Source: Chitinophaga pinensis DSM 2588
GTDB taxonomy: Bacteria; Bacteroidota; Bacteroidia; Chitinophagales; Chitinophagaceae
Length of the DNA stretch: 64,000 bases
Reading direction: 5' to 3'
Assembly: GCF_000024005.1 (NCBI RefSeq)
Contig: NC_013132.1
Location: 6,132,001 to 6,196,000, forward strand
The notes beneath the pieces were generated by a model. The model had not been told where the DNA came from. It saw only the letters and a list, made by a program, of their open reading frames with translations, and ran no database searches. The translations under genes were made by a program, and so were the position numbers. The stretch's first letter is position 1; the number at the start of each line of letters is the position of its first letter. Of the stretch, positions 54,861-64,000 are shown in pieces.

Positions 54861-54886
54861 TATAGTCTGACTATAGTCAGACTATA
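54861..54886. repeat. Perfect 26-bp palindrome
   Basis: TATAGTCTGACTA is followed directly by its reverse complement TAGTCAGACTATA with no loop. It lies 17 bp beyond the copper-operon terminator and about 230 bp upstream of the lipoprotein gene start. It may be a site for a dimeric regulator or a cruciform-forming element; function unknown. Confidence 0.7.
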
Positions 54887-54902
54887 TTTAAACCCATAAA
54901 AA

Positions 54903-54928
54903 ACCGGACTGATACCTATCAGTCCGGT
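54903..54928 (-). terminator. Terminator of the copper operon
   Basis: ACCGGACTGATA and TATCAGTCCGGT form a perfect 12-bp stem around a CC centre, followed on the minus strand by a run of T. It lies 28 bp beyond the copZ stop and is a textbook intrinsic terminator. Confidence 0.88.
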
Positions 54929-54955
54929 AAAACACTAAAGACTATATATCTATGA

Positions 54956-55162
54956 CTACAATTGCGCTGCCTTATACCCTGCCTTCTCCACCGCACTGAT
55001 AATCTCTGCTGCGGACACAGCATCAGCCGATACTGTCAGTATCTTTTCAGGCGCTGCCGTATCTACTTTCCAGGTATTTTCACCTGCCGCCGCATTCAGA
55101 AAAGGTGTTACTGTCGCTATACAGCCGCCGCATTTGATATTTGTTTTAAATTGTTGTTCCAT
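54956..55162 (-). CDS. copZ: HMA-domain copper chaperone (CopZ-like)
   Basis: 68 residues, one heavy-metal-associated ferredoxin-like domain. The metal site is KCGGCIATV, with cysteines spaced C-x2-C at the usual position in the first loop. It should pass Cu(I) to the P-type ATPase encoded 10 bp upstream. It is the last gene of the araC-copA-copZ unit and is followed by a strong terminator. Confidence 0.9.
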   Translation of the reverse strand: MEQQFKTNIKCGGCIATVTPFLNAAAGENTWKVDTAAPEKILTVSADAVSAAEIISAVEKAGYKAAQL

Positions 55163-55172
55163 ATTTATATTA

Positions 55173-57419
55173 TTAAATTTTTGACCATTTTAATCGCAGA
55201 CTATTACTTACCACTGATACAGAACTCAGCGCCATCGCAGCGCCCGCTATCATCGGATTGAGCAGGAACCCGTTCACCGGAAATAACACACCTGCTGCCA
55301 ACGGAATACCGATAATGTTATAGATAAAAGCCCAGAAAAGATTCTGGCGGATTGTACGGACTGTTTTGCGGGACAATTGCAGTGCCTTCGGAATGACATC
55401 CAGATCGGAAGTGATCAGGGTCATTTTCGCCACATCCATAGCAATATCCGTTCCCTTACCCATCGCAATACTGACGTCCGCCTGTGCCAATGCATGACTG
55501 TCGTTAATACCATCTCCGGCCATCGCCACCACTTTCCCCTGTTCCTGTAAAGACTGCACAAATGCAGCTTTCTCTGCGGGCAACACACCTGCCTTATAAT
55601 GCGTAATACCGACCTGTCCGGCTACCGCTGCGGCCGTATGCTCATTATCACCCGTAAGCATATACACTATAATACCACGCTTCTGCAGATTCTCCACCGC
55701 CACAGCCGAAGTCGCTTTTACTTTATCTTCAATAGCAATAATGCCAAATATCTTTTCATCTCCTGCAAAGGCGATCACCGTTCTTGCCGCAGATTGCCAG
55801 CCGGCAATCTTTTCCGACAAAGTATCATCTGGTCTGATACCACTTTCTGCCAGTAATGCAAGGTTTCCTGCCAGATATTTAACTCCCTGGTAACGCGCCC
55901 GTATGCCTTTTCCGGTGATACTTTCTACTGCGGTAAATGATGCGCCAGGTATTGCAACTACACCCTTATCCTCCAACGCTCTCACAATAGCAGCTGCCAG
56001 CGGATGTTCAGATTGTTGTTCTATACTGAGCAGTATGCGTTGCAGTTCCTGTTGCTCCTTCGAAACAGACAACCAGTAGCTGTCTGTCACCACCGGCTTT
56101 CCTTCTGTAATAGTACCTGTTTTATCCAATACCAGGGCATTCACCTGATGCGCCAGCTCCAGACTTTCCGCATCTCTGATCAGCATGTTATTTTCTGCAC
56201 CTTTTCCTACACCCACCATAATCGCGGTCGGTGTTGCCAGTCCTAAGGCACAGGGACAAGCAATTACCAGTACAGTAACTGCTGAAAGCAAACCATGTGT
56301 AAATGCATTCTCCCCTCCTGCAAGCATCCAGATCCCGAAAGTCAGTATAGCAATGCCAATCACTACCGGTACAAAAATGCCCGCAATTTTATCAACCAGC
56401 TGCTGCACAGGCGCCTTACTGCCCTGCGCTTCTCTCACCATCCGGATAATCTGTGCCAATACCGTATCAGCGCCGACTTTTTCTGCTGTAAAATGAAAAC
56501 TTCCCTGCTGATTGATCGTTCCTGCAAATACCGCTGTACCTTTCTCTTTCAATACAGGTACCGGTTCCCCGGTAATCATACTTTCATCTACCCAGGAACT
56601 GCCGCTCTGTACCTCGCCATCTACAGGTATCCGTGCACCTGGTTTCACCAGCAACAGATTACCGGTCTGCACTTCGCTTAAAGGAATTTCTTTTGTTTCA
56701 GCACCATTGTTCATCACAATGAATGCGGTAGCAGGCTGTAATCCCATCAGCTTTTTTAATGCGGCAGAGGTATTTGATTTTGCCTTTTCTTCCAGCAATC
56801 GCCCTAAGGATATAAATGCCACCACGACTGCCGCTGCTTCAAAATACACATGCGCATGTAAGCCACGGGCATGCCAGTATTCAGGATAAACCGTATTAAA
56901 CACGCTGAATAACCAGGCAATACCGGTACTCAGCGCCACCAGTGTATCCATGTTCGCTTTGCCGTGACGGGCCTGTTTCCAGGCATTCAGAAAGAACTGC
57001 CGGCCCAGATAGAAAATAACAGGTGTCGATAATACAAGCATGATCCAGTTGGCATACGGCATATCCATCAGGAACATCCCGATCAGCACGACCGGCGCTG
57101 ACAATATCAGTGAGGCAAATGTTCTCTTTTTCAGTGATTTATAATGATCCAGCTGCGCCTGTTCCTGTACCTGCTCACGATTATGTGTATCGATGACAAG
57201 ATCATAGCCAATACCACGGATCACATTGCGTAATCCTTCAGGCGTAACGCGGTCGCTATCATAAGTTACACGGGCTGTCTGATCGGCATAGTTCACCGAT
57301 GCATCTGACACACCTGGCACAGATTGCAGCATGGACGCGACGCTGACGGCGCAGGCTGCACAGCTCATTTCCAGCACAGGAAACGTTTCTTTTGTTATAT
57401 GTCCGGTTGTTGTAGCCAT
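55173..57419 (-). CDS. copA: Copper-exporting P-type ATPase
   Basis: 748 residues. One N-terminal HMA domain carries CAAC (EMSCAACAVSV, about 17-20). Eight transmembrane helices are expected; the ion-binding CPC lies in VIACPCALGLATPT, the phosphorylated Asp in DKTGTITEG, the actuator motif is TGEPVP, SEHPLAAA holds the HP motif, and MAGDGINDSHAL is the hinge. This is the P1B-1 (Cu+) pattern, so it should pump copper out of the cytoplasm. It is flanked by copZ and a copper-linked AraC-type gene. Confidence 0.94.
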   Translation of the reverse strand: MATTTGHITKETFPVLEMSCAACAVSVASMLQSVPGVSDASVNYADQTARVTYDSDRVTPEGLRNVIRGIGYDLVIDTHNREQVQEQAQLDHYKSLKKRTFASLILSAPVVLIGMFLMDMPYANWIMLVLSTPVIFYLGRQFFLNAWKQARHGKANMDTLVALSTGIAWLFSVFNTVYPEYWHARGLHAHVYFEAAAVVVAFISLGRLLEEKAKSNTSAALKKLMGLQPATAFIVMNNGAETKEIPLSEVQTGNLLLVKPGARIPVDGEVQSGSSWVDESMITGEPVPVLKEKGTAVFAGTINQQGSFHFTAEKVGADTVLAQIIRMVREAQGSKAPVQQLVDKIAGIFVPVVIGIAILTFGIWMLAGGENAFTHGLLSAVTVLVIACPCALGLATPTAIMVGVGKGAENNMLIRDAESLELAHQVNALVLDKTGTITEGKPVVTDSYWLSVSKEQQELQRILLSIEQQSEHPLAAAIVRALEDKGVVAIPGASFTAVESITGKGIRARYQGVKYLAGNLALLAESGIRPDDTLSEKIAGWQSAARTVIAFAGDEKIFGIIAIEDKVKATSAVAVENLQKRGIIVYMLTGDNEHTAAAVAGQVGITHYKAGVLPAEKAAFVQSLQEQGKVVAMAGDGINDSHALAQADVSIAMGKGTDIAMDVAKMTLITSDLDVIPKALQLSRKTVRTIRQNLFWAFIYNIIGIPLAAGVLFPVNGFLLNPMIAGAAMALSSVSVVSNSLRLKWSKI

Positions 57420-57509
57420 TGTCCAAACTTTTCACAAAGCTACTACCGGGTCAGAGAAGGATTGTTATAGAATGATGGGGAATATGTATATAATTATGAG
57501 CCATGCCCC

Positions 57510-58073
57510 TCACACTTTATCGAGTGGCTTTCTGTCATTATGCTTTAGCTGTCTGTAGCCACTTGGCGTCAGACCCGTAATCTTCTTAAACTGCTGAGAC
57601 AAATGCTGCACACTGCTATATCCCATACTGTCGGCGATTTCGCTGAGATTCATCTCATCATAATGCAACAGTTCTTTCACACGTTCTATACGTTGTAAAA
57701 TTACATATTTCTCGATCGTCAGTCCCTCTGTTGAAGAAAACAGTGTTGACAGATAATGATAATCAACGTCAAGGGCTTCCTGCAGCACAACTGACAACTT
57801 CGTGTTCAGCATCTCGTTGTCATTGCCATGGATCAGGCGGATAATAGTTGTCTTTATTTTCTCTATTAAAGCGTCTTTCTTGTCATCCAGTACTTCAAAG
57901 CCAAGTGCATGCAGTTGCCGGCCCAGGGCGTCCAGTTTCGCCTCAGAAGGCGCCGTTTCCATCTCCACATCTCCCAGCTGAATGCGTGAATAAGGTATCT
58001 CCAGTTTATCCAACTCCTGCTGTACTACCAGAATACAGCGATTACAAACCATGTTTTTTATAAACAGATGCAT
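57510..58073 (-). CDS. AraC-family regulator with N-terminal metal-binding-like domain
   Basis: About 187 residues from the ATG at 58073 (MHLFIKNMVCNRCILV); the frame is open to 58094. The N-terminal 70 residues resemble an HMA domain with a CxxC site (VCNRC). The C-terminal 100 residues are an AraC helix-turn-helix: LTIEKYVILQRIERVKELL, NLSEIADSMGYSSVQHLSQQ and FKKITGLTPSGYRQ. It lies directly before copA on the same strand. Copper binding by the CxxC domain would let it control copA/copZ (inference). It lacks the larger sugar-binding domain of classical AraC. Confidence 0.82.
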   Translation of the reverse strand: MHLFIKNMVCNRCILVVQQELDKLEIPYSRIQLGDVEMETAPSEAKLDALGRQLHALGFEVLDDKKDALIEKIKTTIIRLIHGNDNEMLNTKLSVVLQEALDVDYHYLSTLFSSTEGLTIEKYVILQRIERVKELLHYDEMNLSEIADSMGYSSVQHLSQQFKKITGLTPSGYRQLKHNDRKPLDKV

Positions 58074-58174
58074 GAATCCCATTTGAATGGTCAAAGGTAG
58101 ATGAAAAATGAAAATATTTTTATTTCAGCTATCTTAGAGTACGGAACATTACTAAAATTTCGATATTTAATCCT

Positions 58175-61100
58175 TTGCCTTTGAAAAATTTAACGCTGTT
58201 ATTGTTGCTGATAATATCTATTTCAGCGGCAGCGCAACATCCTCTATCCCAGGGACGCCGTACAAGCGAATACGACTACCTGTATCAGCTGACTGATAAT
58301 GAAGCAATAAAGATCACAGGGAAGGGACAGCAGCAAATCATAGCTGCCTGTCTGCATACCTTGAAAGATTCCGTGCTGCACGGCAGTCCGCTTCCTGAAA
58401 ACCTTCTTCCGGGCAACTACCTGCGGGTCTGTGCAAAGGATGATCACCTCGAAGCTGCTTTCGTTCCTATTAACAATATAGCCGTAAAATTCGGCCTCAA
58501 CTGGCGGGACCTGATGGTCATCTTACACGATCAGCAGGGAGCACTGATCAGAGATGCGGAAGTCCGCATCGGCAAAAACAAACTACCATATGACGCGCAG
58601 ACGCAAACATGGCGCAAGGAAAAATACAACAAGCAGGAATTATTACAGATATACTATAAGGGCGTATTGAACTGCATCCCCTTAAGCCGGGTTATCAATC
58701 GTTATGCTAAAAGAAGGCGTCCGAACATCATTCAACGTTTAAAATACAATAACCCACGTGTCAGGTCTGATTACTACAACACACAAAATAATCGATACAG
58801 GTATGGGAGCTACATCGCATTCAATAAACCTGCTTATAAACCCGGTGATACGGTAAAATTCAAAGGATTTCTGAGCAACAAAAAAGGATTCGCATACAAT
58901 AAGAAGGTGCTGGTAAGGCTGGTAGACAAGGATTTCGATGTGGATACGATATTAACTGCCATTATGCCGGCAACACCTGGCAACTATCACTATCAGTTTG
59001 TGTTATCTCCGGCACTGATTGAACAACTTGATTTAACACTCGATCGCACTTACCGCATTTCTTTTGAAACGCCTGAAAGCCGCAAATATGATCTTAATAA
59101 TTACGATGGAGATCTCACAGATGAAGAATATGCAGCCAAACGGACTATTCTGCTCCAGGGAAGTTTCAAACTGGAAGAATACGAGCTGCAACAACTTACC
59201 TTCTCTGCAAGAGCAGATAAGTCTACACATAAAGCAGGTGATCCGCTTTCTGTATATCTCAGCGCAAAAGATGAAAATGACCTGCCGGTAATGGATGGCA
59301 AGATCTGTTTGTATGTCGAATTGAAGAGTATAGGAAAAATGTATGAGAATATAGTAGTTCCTGACACACTGTGGCAATATAGCGGAGGCCTGGATATATT
59401 GGGAGAAACCAGGATCATGCTGCCTGATAGCATATTTCCCAAAGCAGATCTGACATATAGGATCACATGCGTCTTCACAAACAGTAATAATGAACGGAAA
59501 ACGAATATCCTCACGGCAACATATGCTTACAATAACAGCGGTTTTAATTTCCGGACCAGTCATGATACGCTGCATATTACACGGCTTATACCTGCATCAG
59601 GTACAGAGAATGTATTGATCGCTGCGCTCAACCAGCGAAATGATACAATCGGAAAATATTACAGACCGCTGCCTGCAGCAATAAAACTTTCTCCATTTTC
59701 GGACCATTATGCGGTCATCAGCAGAAATACTGTTGAACATTATGTGGTTGATGCAAACTTACCGGACATCAGCCTGCTCAGCAACTGGCATGACGATATC
59801 GCCGGGATACAGGTACAAAATCCCTTACAACTACCTTTATGGTATACGATCATAAGCGGGAAAAAGATAGTTGAACGCGGTTATAGTGATTCCCTTCACT
59901 GGCAGGGATCTACAAAACATAACAAGCAATATTACGTGTACGTCAATTACATATGGAAGAACAAAATAATGCAGAAAGGGGAAGCGTTACAAGATCCGGG
60001 AGGAAGACTGCATGTCGCAGTAACGACACCCCGCACCGTCTACCCCGGACAAACAACTGACATAAACATCCACGTAACTGACAAGTACCAGCGACCTGTA
60101 GCCGGCGCAGATCTGACGGCATTTGGGTATACCAGTAAATTCTGGGGAAACACGGATATCGCGATCAGTGCTTTCGGACTACAAACAAAAAAAAGAAAGC
60201 TGTATCCTATGGTAGATAGTTCCTCTCATGCTTTGCATCCTTCCGCTTTTCTGACACTTGATTGGCTGACGTACAGAAAGAAAATGGGACTGGATACACT
60301 GCCATTCTTCAGGTTTACACACCCGGACAGCGTTTTCACATTTACAGAGCCGACTCCTGACAGTGTCACACAGATAGCTCCCTATGTATTTTCAGAAGGG
60401 CATATGCAGGCAGCTGAAATACTGGAGATAGACGGGATGCCCGTTTATTACACACGGTCATTCCCTTCACGCCCTTACAGCTTTGCCGTAACCCCAGGTA
60501 AACACAGTATCGGGATACGGACACTCTATCAATCTATCCGTTTTGATATGGTGGCACAAAAGGGAGTAAAAACATTTATAAGTATTAACAGTGCCATACA
60601 GCTGCCAGGATATGCCGTGGAGCGGGTACCTTATTCTCTGACAACCTATGAAATGGCTACGCTTGACCGGTATATGCTGCGACTGGAAAATACATTTACG
60701 CCTGATGATCAGGTATACATCCGGCAGCAAAGTCAATTCTATGAAGTAAATAACATTATTGCAGCCCCTGAATATCGCTGGCGGGATTTATTAATCGGCC
60801 CTATGACAAAAGCAGATGCTTTACTCATCAAGAAAAATAGTTTCATCCAGTCATTTACGCCGGAACCGGGTTATCTGTTTGACATCAGGGAAGGCTTTGT
60901 CAAAGAAAAAGAACAAAAAGAGGATCTGGCTGACATCTATGAAAATGTAACCCGCGACACAAGTTTATCGTCGCTGGCACTGACAGGAAAACTGGTAGAT
61001 AGCATGATAAGGAAACATCAGGATGAAATGCTCCTTACTATCAGCAAACAATTCACCCGGGCCTATAAAGACCGTTCCGACAGCAGGGTCCAGATCAGTT

Positions 61101-63829
61101 TCGGGCAGCAGGAACAGAAATTGTCCAACAGCATACAACAGTTCCTTTTCTTCAGATATGACAGTTCATCAACGGTACGTGCTTTCGGCCCTGACAAAAG
61201 ACAGTTCACTGACATGCATCCCGGATATTACAAGATGATCATCCTGCTGAATGATAACAGATATCTGCTCCAGGATAGTCTGTTTCTGAGATCCGGCGTC
61301 CTGCATGGTTATTTGTTTGACACACTACCTATCCTTGCTGCCGATAATAGCAGCAAAAGACTGGATACACTCCTGAGAAAAGCGCTGACGATTCCCGGGG
61401 TAAAACAATCTGTTATCGAAACCTATATCAGACAGTTCAATACAGCTAAGTCAAAAGACACTACCTCCGTATGGATTACCGGTATAGTACAGGATGAACA
61501 TTTCTATCCGGTACAGTGGGCAAGTGTAAAAATAGCTGGCAGTAAAACCGGTATAGCTACTGATGAAAACGGACGCTTTAGTATACGGGTGATGAAAGAA
61601 GAAACACTTGACATCAGTTTTGTCGGCTATGAAATGGTGAGCATCCCGGTCACTGATGCCACTGATTATGTCATAACAATGCATCAAAGTTCAAACAGGA
61701 TGCAGGAAGTCGTTGTAACGGCGCTAGGTATAAAAAGGGAACAGAAAGCATTGGGATATGCTGTAAGTACTATTACTTCTGAACAGATCACAAACATACA
61801 CTACCGGAACTTTGCAGAAGCGTTACAAGGTAAAGCAGCCGGCGTGCATATCACAATAGCCCCATCATCCCATGAAATAATACTGGAAACACAAGGCGAA
61901 GAAGCGCTTCCTGATATGAACGAATTACCCCAGGGAATACCCGCTTACAGCCTGCGCAGTAATTTCAGAGACGACGCATTCTGGCAACCTGCACTACTGA
62001 CGGATGCCAACGGTAATGCTTCTTTTAAAGTGACTTACCCTGATGACATCACTAAATGGCAAACAACTGTTATCGCCATGTCAGGTAAGAAACAAGCAGG
62101 CATAAATCAAATGGCTATCCGCTCTTTCAAAACGTTAACTGGCACACTCGCCATTCCTACCTTTACTGTCAATGGCGATTCCGTACTGGTGATCGGAAAA
62201 GCACTGAATTACGCGTCAGACAGTATGAATATCAACAGATCCTTCTTTGTCAATAACAATCTCCTGAAACATGCCAATGGCTATCTGACAAATGCCATCA
62301 TTGATACGGTGCCGGTAGTGATCAATACTACGGATAGCATCCAGTTCAGGTACACGGTCGAAAAAGAAGGCTACATGGACGGAGAAGAACGAAAAATCCC
62401 TGTTATAGAACGTGGAACGACAGAGACAAAGGACCTCTTTACCGCGCTGCGGAATGATACCTCCTTTACATATACACCGGCTTATCATTCACCATTGGTC
62501 GTCCACGCAGTATCTGCCGTACTACCCATACTGACAGATGAAATAGAACAGGTGGAAAATTATAAATACCTGTGCAACGAGCAACTGGCATCAAAACTGA
62601 AAGCATTCCTGCTGGAAAAGAAGATAGCTGCTTCTCTTCACAAAGACTTCGGAAAAAACAAGGATATCAAACGCATTATCGATAAATTAAACCAGCAAAA
62701 GAATCAGGGCATGTGGGGTTGGTGGAGAGAATCCCCTGCATCACTCTGGATCACCAGACATGTAACAGAGGCTATGATAATGGCAGAGACACAGGGTTAC
62801 AAGACGGATCTCAATAAAGAAAGTATCATCAACCTGCTCACCAGGGAACTGACAGCTACCAGGTGTAATGACAGTATTGGCTACATGCTTTTATTGTCAC
62901 AGCTAAATGCCAGCATTGATTACAAATCCAATATTGACAGCCTGATTGCCCGGTCGGGTAAAAATGGCTACGATACGATCAGACTGACCTTACTGCAACA
63001 ACAAACAGGCCTCCCTGTTGATCTGTCCACACTGCTTTCCCGCCAACAGCAGACCGTCTTCGGTAATACCTTCTGGGGGAAAGATACTGTTCATCTATTC
63101 AATAACAGTATCCAGTCTACTTTACAGATGTACAAAATACTCCGTCATGCAGGTGGTCATGATGCACTGCTGCAAAGCATAAGAGCTTACTTCCTGGAAC
63201 AACGCCAAACTGGTCATTGGCGGAATACCTATGAATCGGCACAAATACTGGAAACCATCCTGCCGGATGTCATGCAGGAAGAAGCACAATCAGCCGCCAC
63301 AGTCGATATCAACGGGAAAAAGATCACTCAATTCCCGTATACAGATACTGTCACTGCCGGGGATATCACCATTCGTAAACAAGGCAAAACACCGGTCTAT
63401 TTCACCGCTTATCAGCAGTTCTTTAATAAAGCACCGGAAAAGATCGCGGGGCTGTTTGATGTGACGTCCGTTTTCGCTGATGCCAATACCACTTTGGCAA
63501 CCCTGGAAGCAGGTAAACCTGTTACACTGACCGTCACTGTTTATGCAAAGCAAACAGCCGATTATGTACTCGTGGAAATACCTATCCCTGCCGGTTGTTC
63601 CTATGCAGACAAATCCGGGCAATGGAGCAACAATGAAGTACACCGCGAACACTTCAAGGAAAAGGTCGGCATTTTCTGTACGCAGCTAACAGCAGGTAAA
63701 CACACTTTTACCGTTTCCCTGCTCCCCCGCTATACCGGAAAATACTATCTCAATCCGGCCAAAGCGGAAATGCAATATTTCCCGGTATTTATGGGACGCG
63801 AGGCTTTGAAACAAGTTTATATTCACTAA
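58175..63829 (+). CDS. Alpha-2-macroglobulin-like protein with embedded SusC-type regulatory/plug segment
   Basis: 1884 residues, among the longest here; start TTG at 58175 (or 58181, giving MKNLTLLLLLIISISAAAQ, a good signal peptide). MG2-type domains fill the first 1000 residues (AFNKPAYKPGDTVKFKGFLS; TPRTVYPGQTTDINIHV). At about 1099-1230 a carboxypeptidase-regulatory-like domain (ITGIVQDEHFYPVQWASVKI, FVGYEMVSIPV) continues into EVVVTALGIKREQKALGYAV and NFAEALQGKAAGVHI, the signature and plug start of SusC/RagA receptors. The A2M core then resumes (DAFWQPALLTDANGNASFKV), and a thioester motif CNEQ is at 1467-1470. It may trap proteases in the periplasm or at the outer membrane. Its role is inferred from the family. 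Confidence 0.88.
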   Translation: MPLKNLTLLLLLIISISAAAQHPLSQGRRTSEYDYLYQLTDNEAIKITGKGQQQIIAACLHTLKDSVLHGSPLPENLLPGNYLRVCAKDDHLEAAFVPINNIAVKFGLNWRDLMVILHDQQGALIRDAEVRIGKNKLPYDAQTQTWRKEKYNKQELLQIYYKGVLNCIPLSRVINRYAKRRRPNIIQRLKYNNPRVRSDYYNTQNNRYRYGSYIAFNKPAYKPGDTVKFKGFLSNKKGFAYNKKVLVRLVDKDFDVDTILTAIMPATPGNYHYQFVLSPALIEQLDLTLDRTYRISFETPESRKYDLNNYDGDLTDEEYAAKRTILLQGSFKLEEYELQQLTFSARADKSTHKAGDPLSVYLSAKDENDLPVMDGKICLYVELKSIGKMYENIVVPDTLWQYSGGLDILGETRIMLPDSIFPKADLTYRITCVFTNSNNERKTNILTATYAYNNSGFNFRTSHDTLHITRLIPASGTENVLIAALNQRNDTIGKYYRPLPAAIKLSPFSDHYAVISRNTVEHYVVDANLPDISLLSNWHDDIAGIQVQNPLQLPLWYTIISGKKIVERGYSDSLHWQGSTKHNKQYYVYVNYIWKNKIMQKGEALQDPGGRLHVAVTTPRTVYPGQTTDINIHVTDKYQRPVAGADLTAFGYTSKFWGNTDIAISAFGLQTKKRKLYPMVDSSSHALHPSAFLTLDWLTYRKKMGLDTLPFFRFTHPDSVFTFTEPTPDSVTQIAPYVFSEGHMQAAEILEIDGMPVYYTRSFPSRPYSFAVTPGKHSIGIRTLYQSIRFDMVAQKGVKTFISINSAIQLPGYAVERVPYSLTTYEMATLDRYMLRLENTFTPDDQVYIRQQSQFYEVNNIIAAPEYRWRDLLIGPMTKADALLIKKNSFIQSFTPEPGYLFDIREGFVKEKEQKEDLADIYENVTRDTSLSSLALTGKLVDSMIRKHQDEMLLTISKQFTRAYKDRSDSRVQISFGQQEQKLSNSIQQFLFFRYDSSSTVRAFGPDKRQFTDMHPGYYKMIILLNDNRYLLQDSLFLRSGVLHGYLFDTLPILAADNSSKRLDTLLRKALTIPGVKQSVIETYIRQFNTAKSKDTTSVWITGIVQDEHFYPVQWASVKIAGSKTGIATDENGRFSIRVMKEETLDISFVGYEMVSIPVTDATDYVITMHQSSNRMQEVVVTALGIKREQKALGYAVSTITSEQITNIHYRNFAEALQGKAAGVHITIAPSSHEIILETQGEEALPDMNELPQGIPAYSLRSNFRDDAFWQPALLTDANGNASFKVTYPDDITKWQTTVIAMSGKKQAGINQMAIRSFKTLTGTLAIPTFTVNGDSVLVIGKALNYASDSMNINRSFFVNNNLLKHANGYLTNAIIDTVPVVINTTDSIQFRYTVEKEGYMDGEERKIPVIERGTTETKDLFTALRNDTSFTYTPAYHSPLVVHAVSAVLPILTDEIEQVENYKYLCNEQLASKLKAFLLEKKIAASLHKDFGKNKDIKRIIDKLNQQKNQGMWGWWRESPASLWITRHVTEAMIMAETQGYKTDLNKESIINLLTRELTATRCNDSIGYMLLLSQLNASIDYKSNIDSLIARSGKNGYDTIRLTLLQQQTGLPVDLSTLLSRQQQTVFGNTFWGKDTVHLFNNSIQSTLQMYKILRHAGGHDALLQSIRAYFLEQRQTGHWRNTYESAQILETILPDVMQEEAQSAATVDINGKKITQFPYTDTVTAGDITIRKQGKTPVYFTAYQQFFNKAPEKIAGLFDVTSVFADANTTLATLEAGKPVTLTVTVYAKQTADYVLVEIPIPAGCSYADKSGQWSNNEVHREHFKEKVGIFCTQLTAGKHTFTVSLLPRYTGKYYLNPAKAEMQYFPVFMGREALKQVYIH

Positions 63830-63840
63830 TTTTAGCGATC

Positions 63841-64000
63841 ATGAAAAATCATTCATACCTTTTATTAGCACTGCTGCTGACTGCCTGTGTCGAAAACAAA
63901 CAACATGAGCAGCAGGCCGACAGCACCGTACAGGAAGCAGAAAAACCGGCGAAAACCAAACCTAAGCCCACTACTGCTCCGGAAGGCAAAAAACCGGTTA
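63841..64000 (+). CDS. Lipoprotein, partial (right edge)
   Basis: The ATG at 63841 starts a frame of at least 53 codons with the lipoprotein signal SYLLLALLLTACVENKQ (lipobox LTAC). The mature part visible so far is Lys/Pro/Glu/Thr-rich (QADSTVQEAEKPAKTKPKPT). It begins 11 bp after the A2M stop and is probably in the same operon. The rest lies outside the window, so the domain is unknown. Confidence 0.75.
   Translation, partial: MKNHSYLLLALLLTACVENKQHEQQADSTVQEAEKPAKTKPKPTTAPEGKKPV

Larger units (their letters stand above)
54635..54955. other. Intergenic region with palindrome and copper-operon terminator
   Basis: This 321-bp stretch contains the perfect palindrome at 54861-54886 and the terminator at 54903-54928. 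It also carries the unidentified promoter of the lipoprotein gene. The plus-strand frame 54555-54824 has no recognisable product and is not called. Confidence 0.5.

Noticed and set aside
57435..57442. TAGCTTTG box as the copA promoter
   Set aside because: It matches TAnnTTTG on the minus strand but lies only 15 bp from the start codon and has no TTG partner at the right distance.

Overview
The window looks like chromosomal DNA of a Bacteroidota bacterium, most likely a Chitinophagaceae member close to Chitinophaga (inference). The signs are: C-terminal type IX secretion (T9SS) sorting domains on two large exported proteins, a SusC/RagA-type signature motif, DUF4402 pilin-like proteins, CotH-kinase and PepSY-like lipoprotein/periplasmic families, GH16 and GH51 glycosidases, little sign of Shine-Dalgarno sequences, and one candidate TAnnTTTG promoter. 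No tRNA, rRNA, CRISPR array, prophage or intact insertion sequence was recognised.

Layout. 1-2334 is the edge of a RiPP-like maturation cluster: a truncated HprK-like kinase divergent from a PqqD-like protein and a PF14907-type nucleotidyltransferase. 2396-8676 holds a GH16/discoidin glycosidase, a dual-specificity phosphatase, a CotH-kinase lipoprotein, a broken MacB/FtsX permease end and a GyrI-like protein. 9091-21692 is a five-gene plus-strand operon: pilin-like DUF4402 protein, PapD-like chaperone, a 2650-residue repeat adhesin with a T9SS tail, a second DUF4402 protein and an usher-like outer-membrane protein. This looks like a divergent chaperone-usher system joined to a T9SS client, and it is the strongest candidate for a poorly described system here.

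21693-31053 is a minus-strand operon for complete L-rhamnose use: RhaT imports the sugar, RhaI and RhaB make L-rhamnulose-1-phosphate, the RhaEW fusion gives DHAP and L-lactate, LutABC oxidises lactate to pyruvate, and RhaM interconverts anomers. Long inverted repeats lie between its genes, and no regulator is linked.

31208-48956 is mostly housekeeping and signalling: PAS histidine kinase, luciferase-like oxidoreductase, a two-component pair with an outer-membrane protein and PepSY-like protein, MgtC/DUF4010 membrane protein, PIF1-like helicase, exported SAM-hydrolase family protein, Cys-rich copper-binding protein overlapping a small (p)ppGpp hydrolase-like HD gene, a 75-bp minisatellite, and a MacB/MacA/TolC-type efflux operon. 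49266-52383 has a HigBA-like module whose toxin carries two frameshifts, then a GH51 arabinofuranosidase.

52904-54634 contains an unusual exported protein built of DTANF heptapeptides, an outer-membrane barrel and a lipoprotein. 54956-58073 is a copper operon in which an AraC-type regulator with a CxxC N-terminal domain precedes CopA and CopZ. 58175-63829 is an alpha-2-macroglobulin-like protein that contains a SusC-type carboxypeptidase-regulatory/plug segment, followed by a truncated lipoprotein gene at the right edge.
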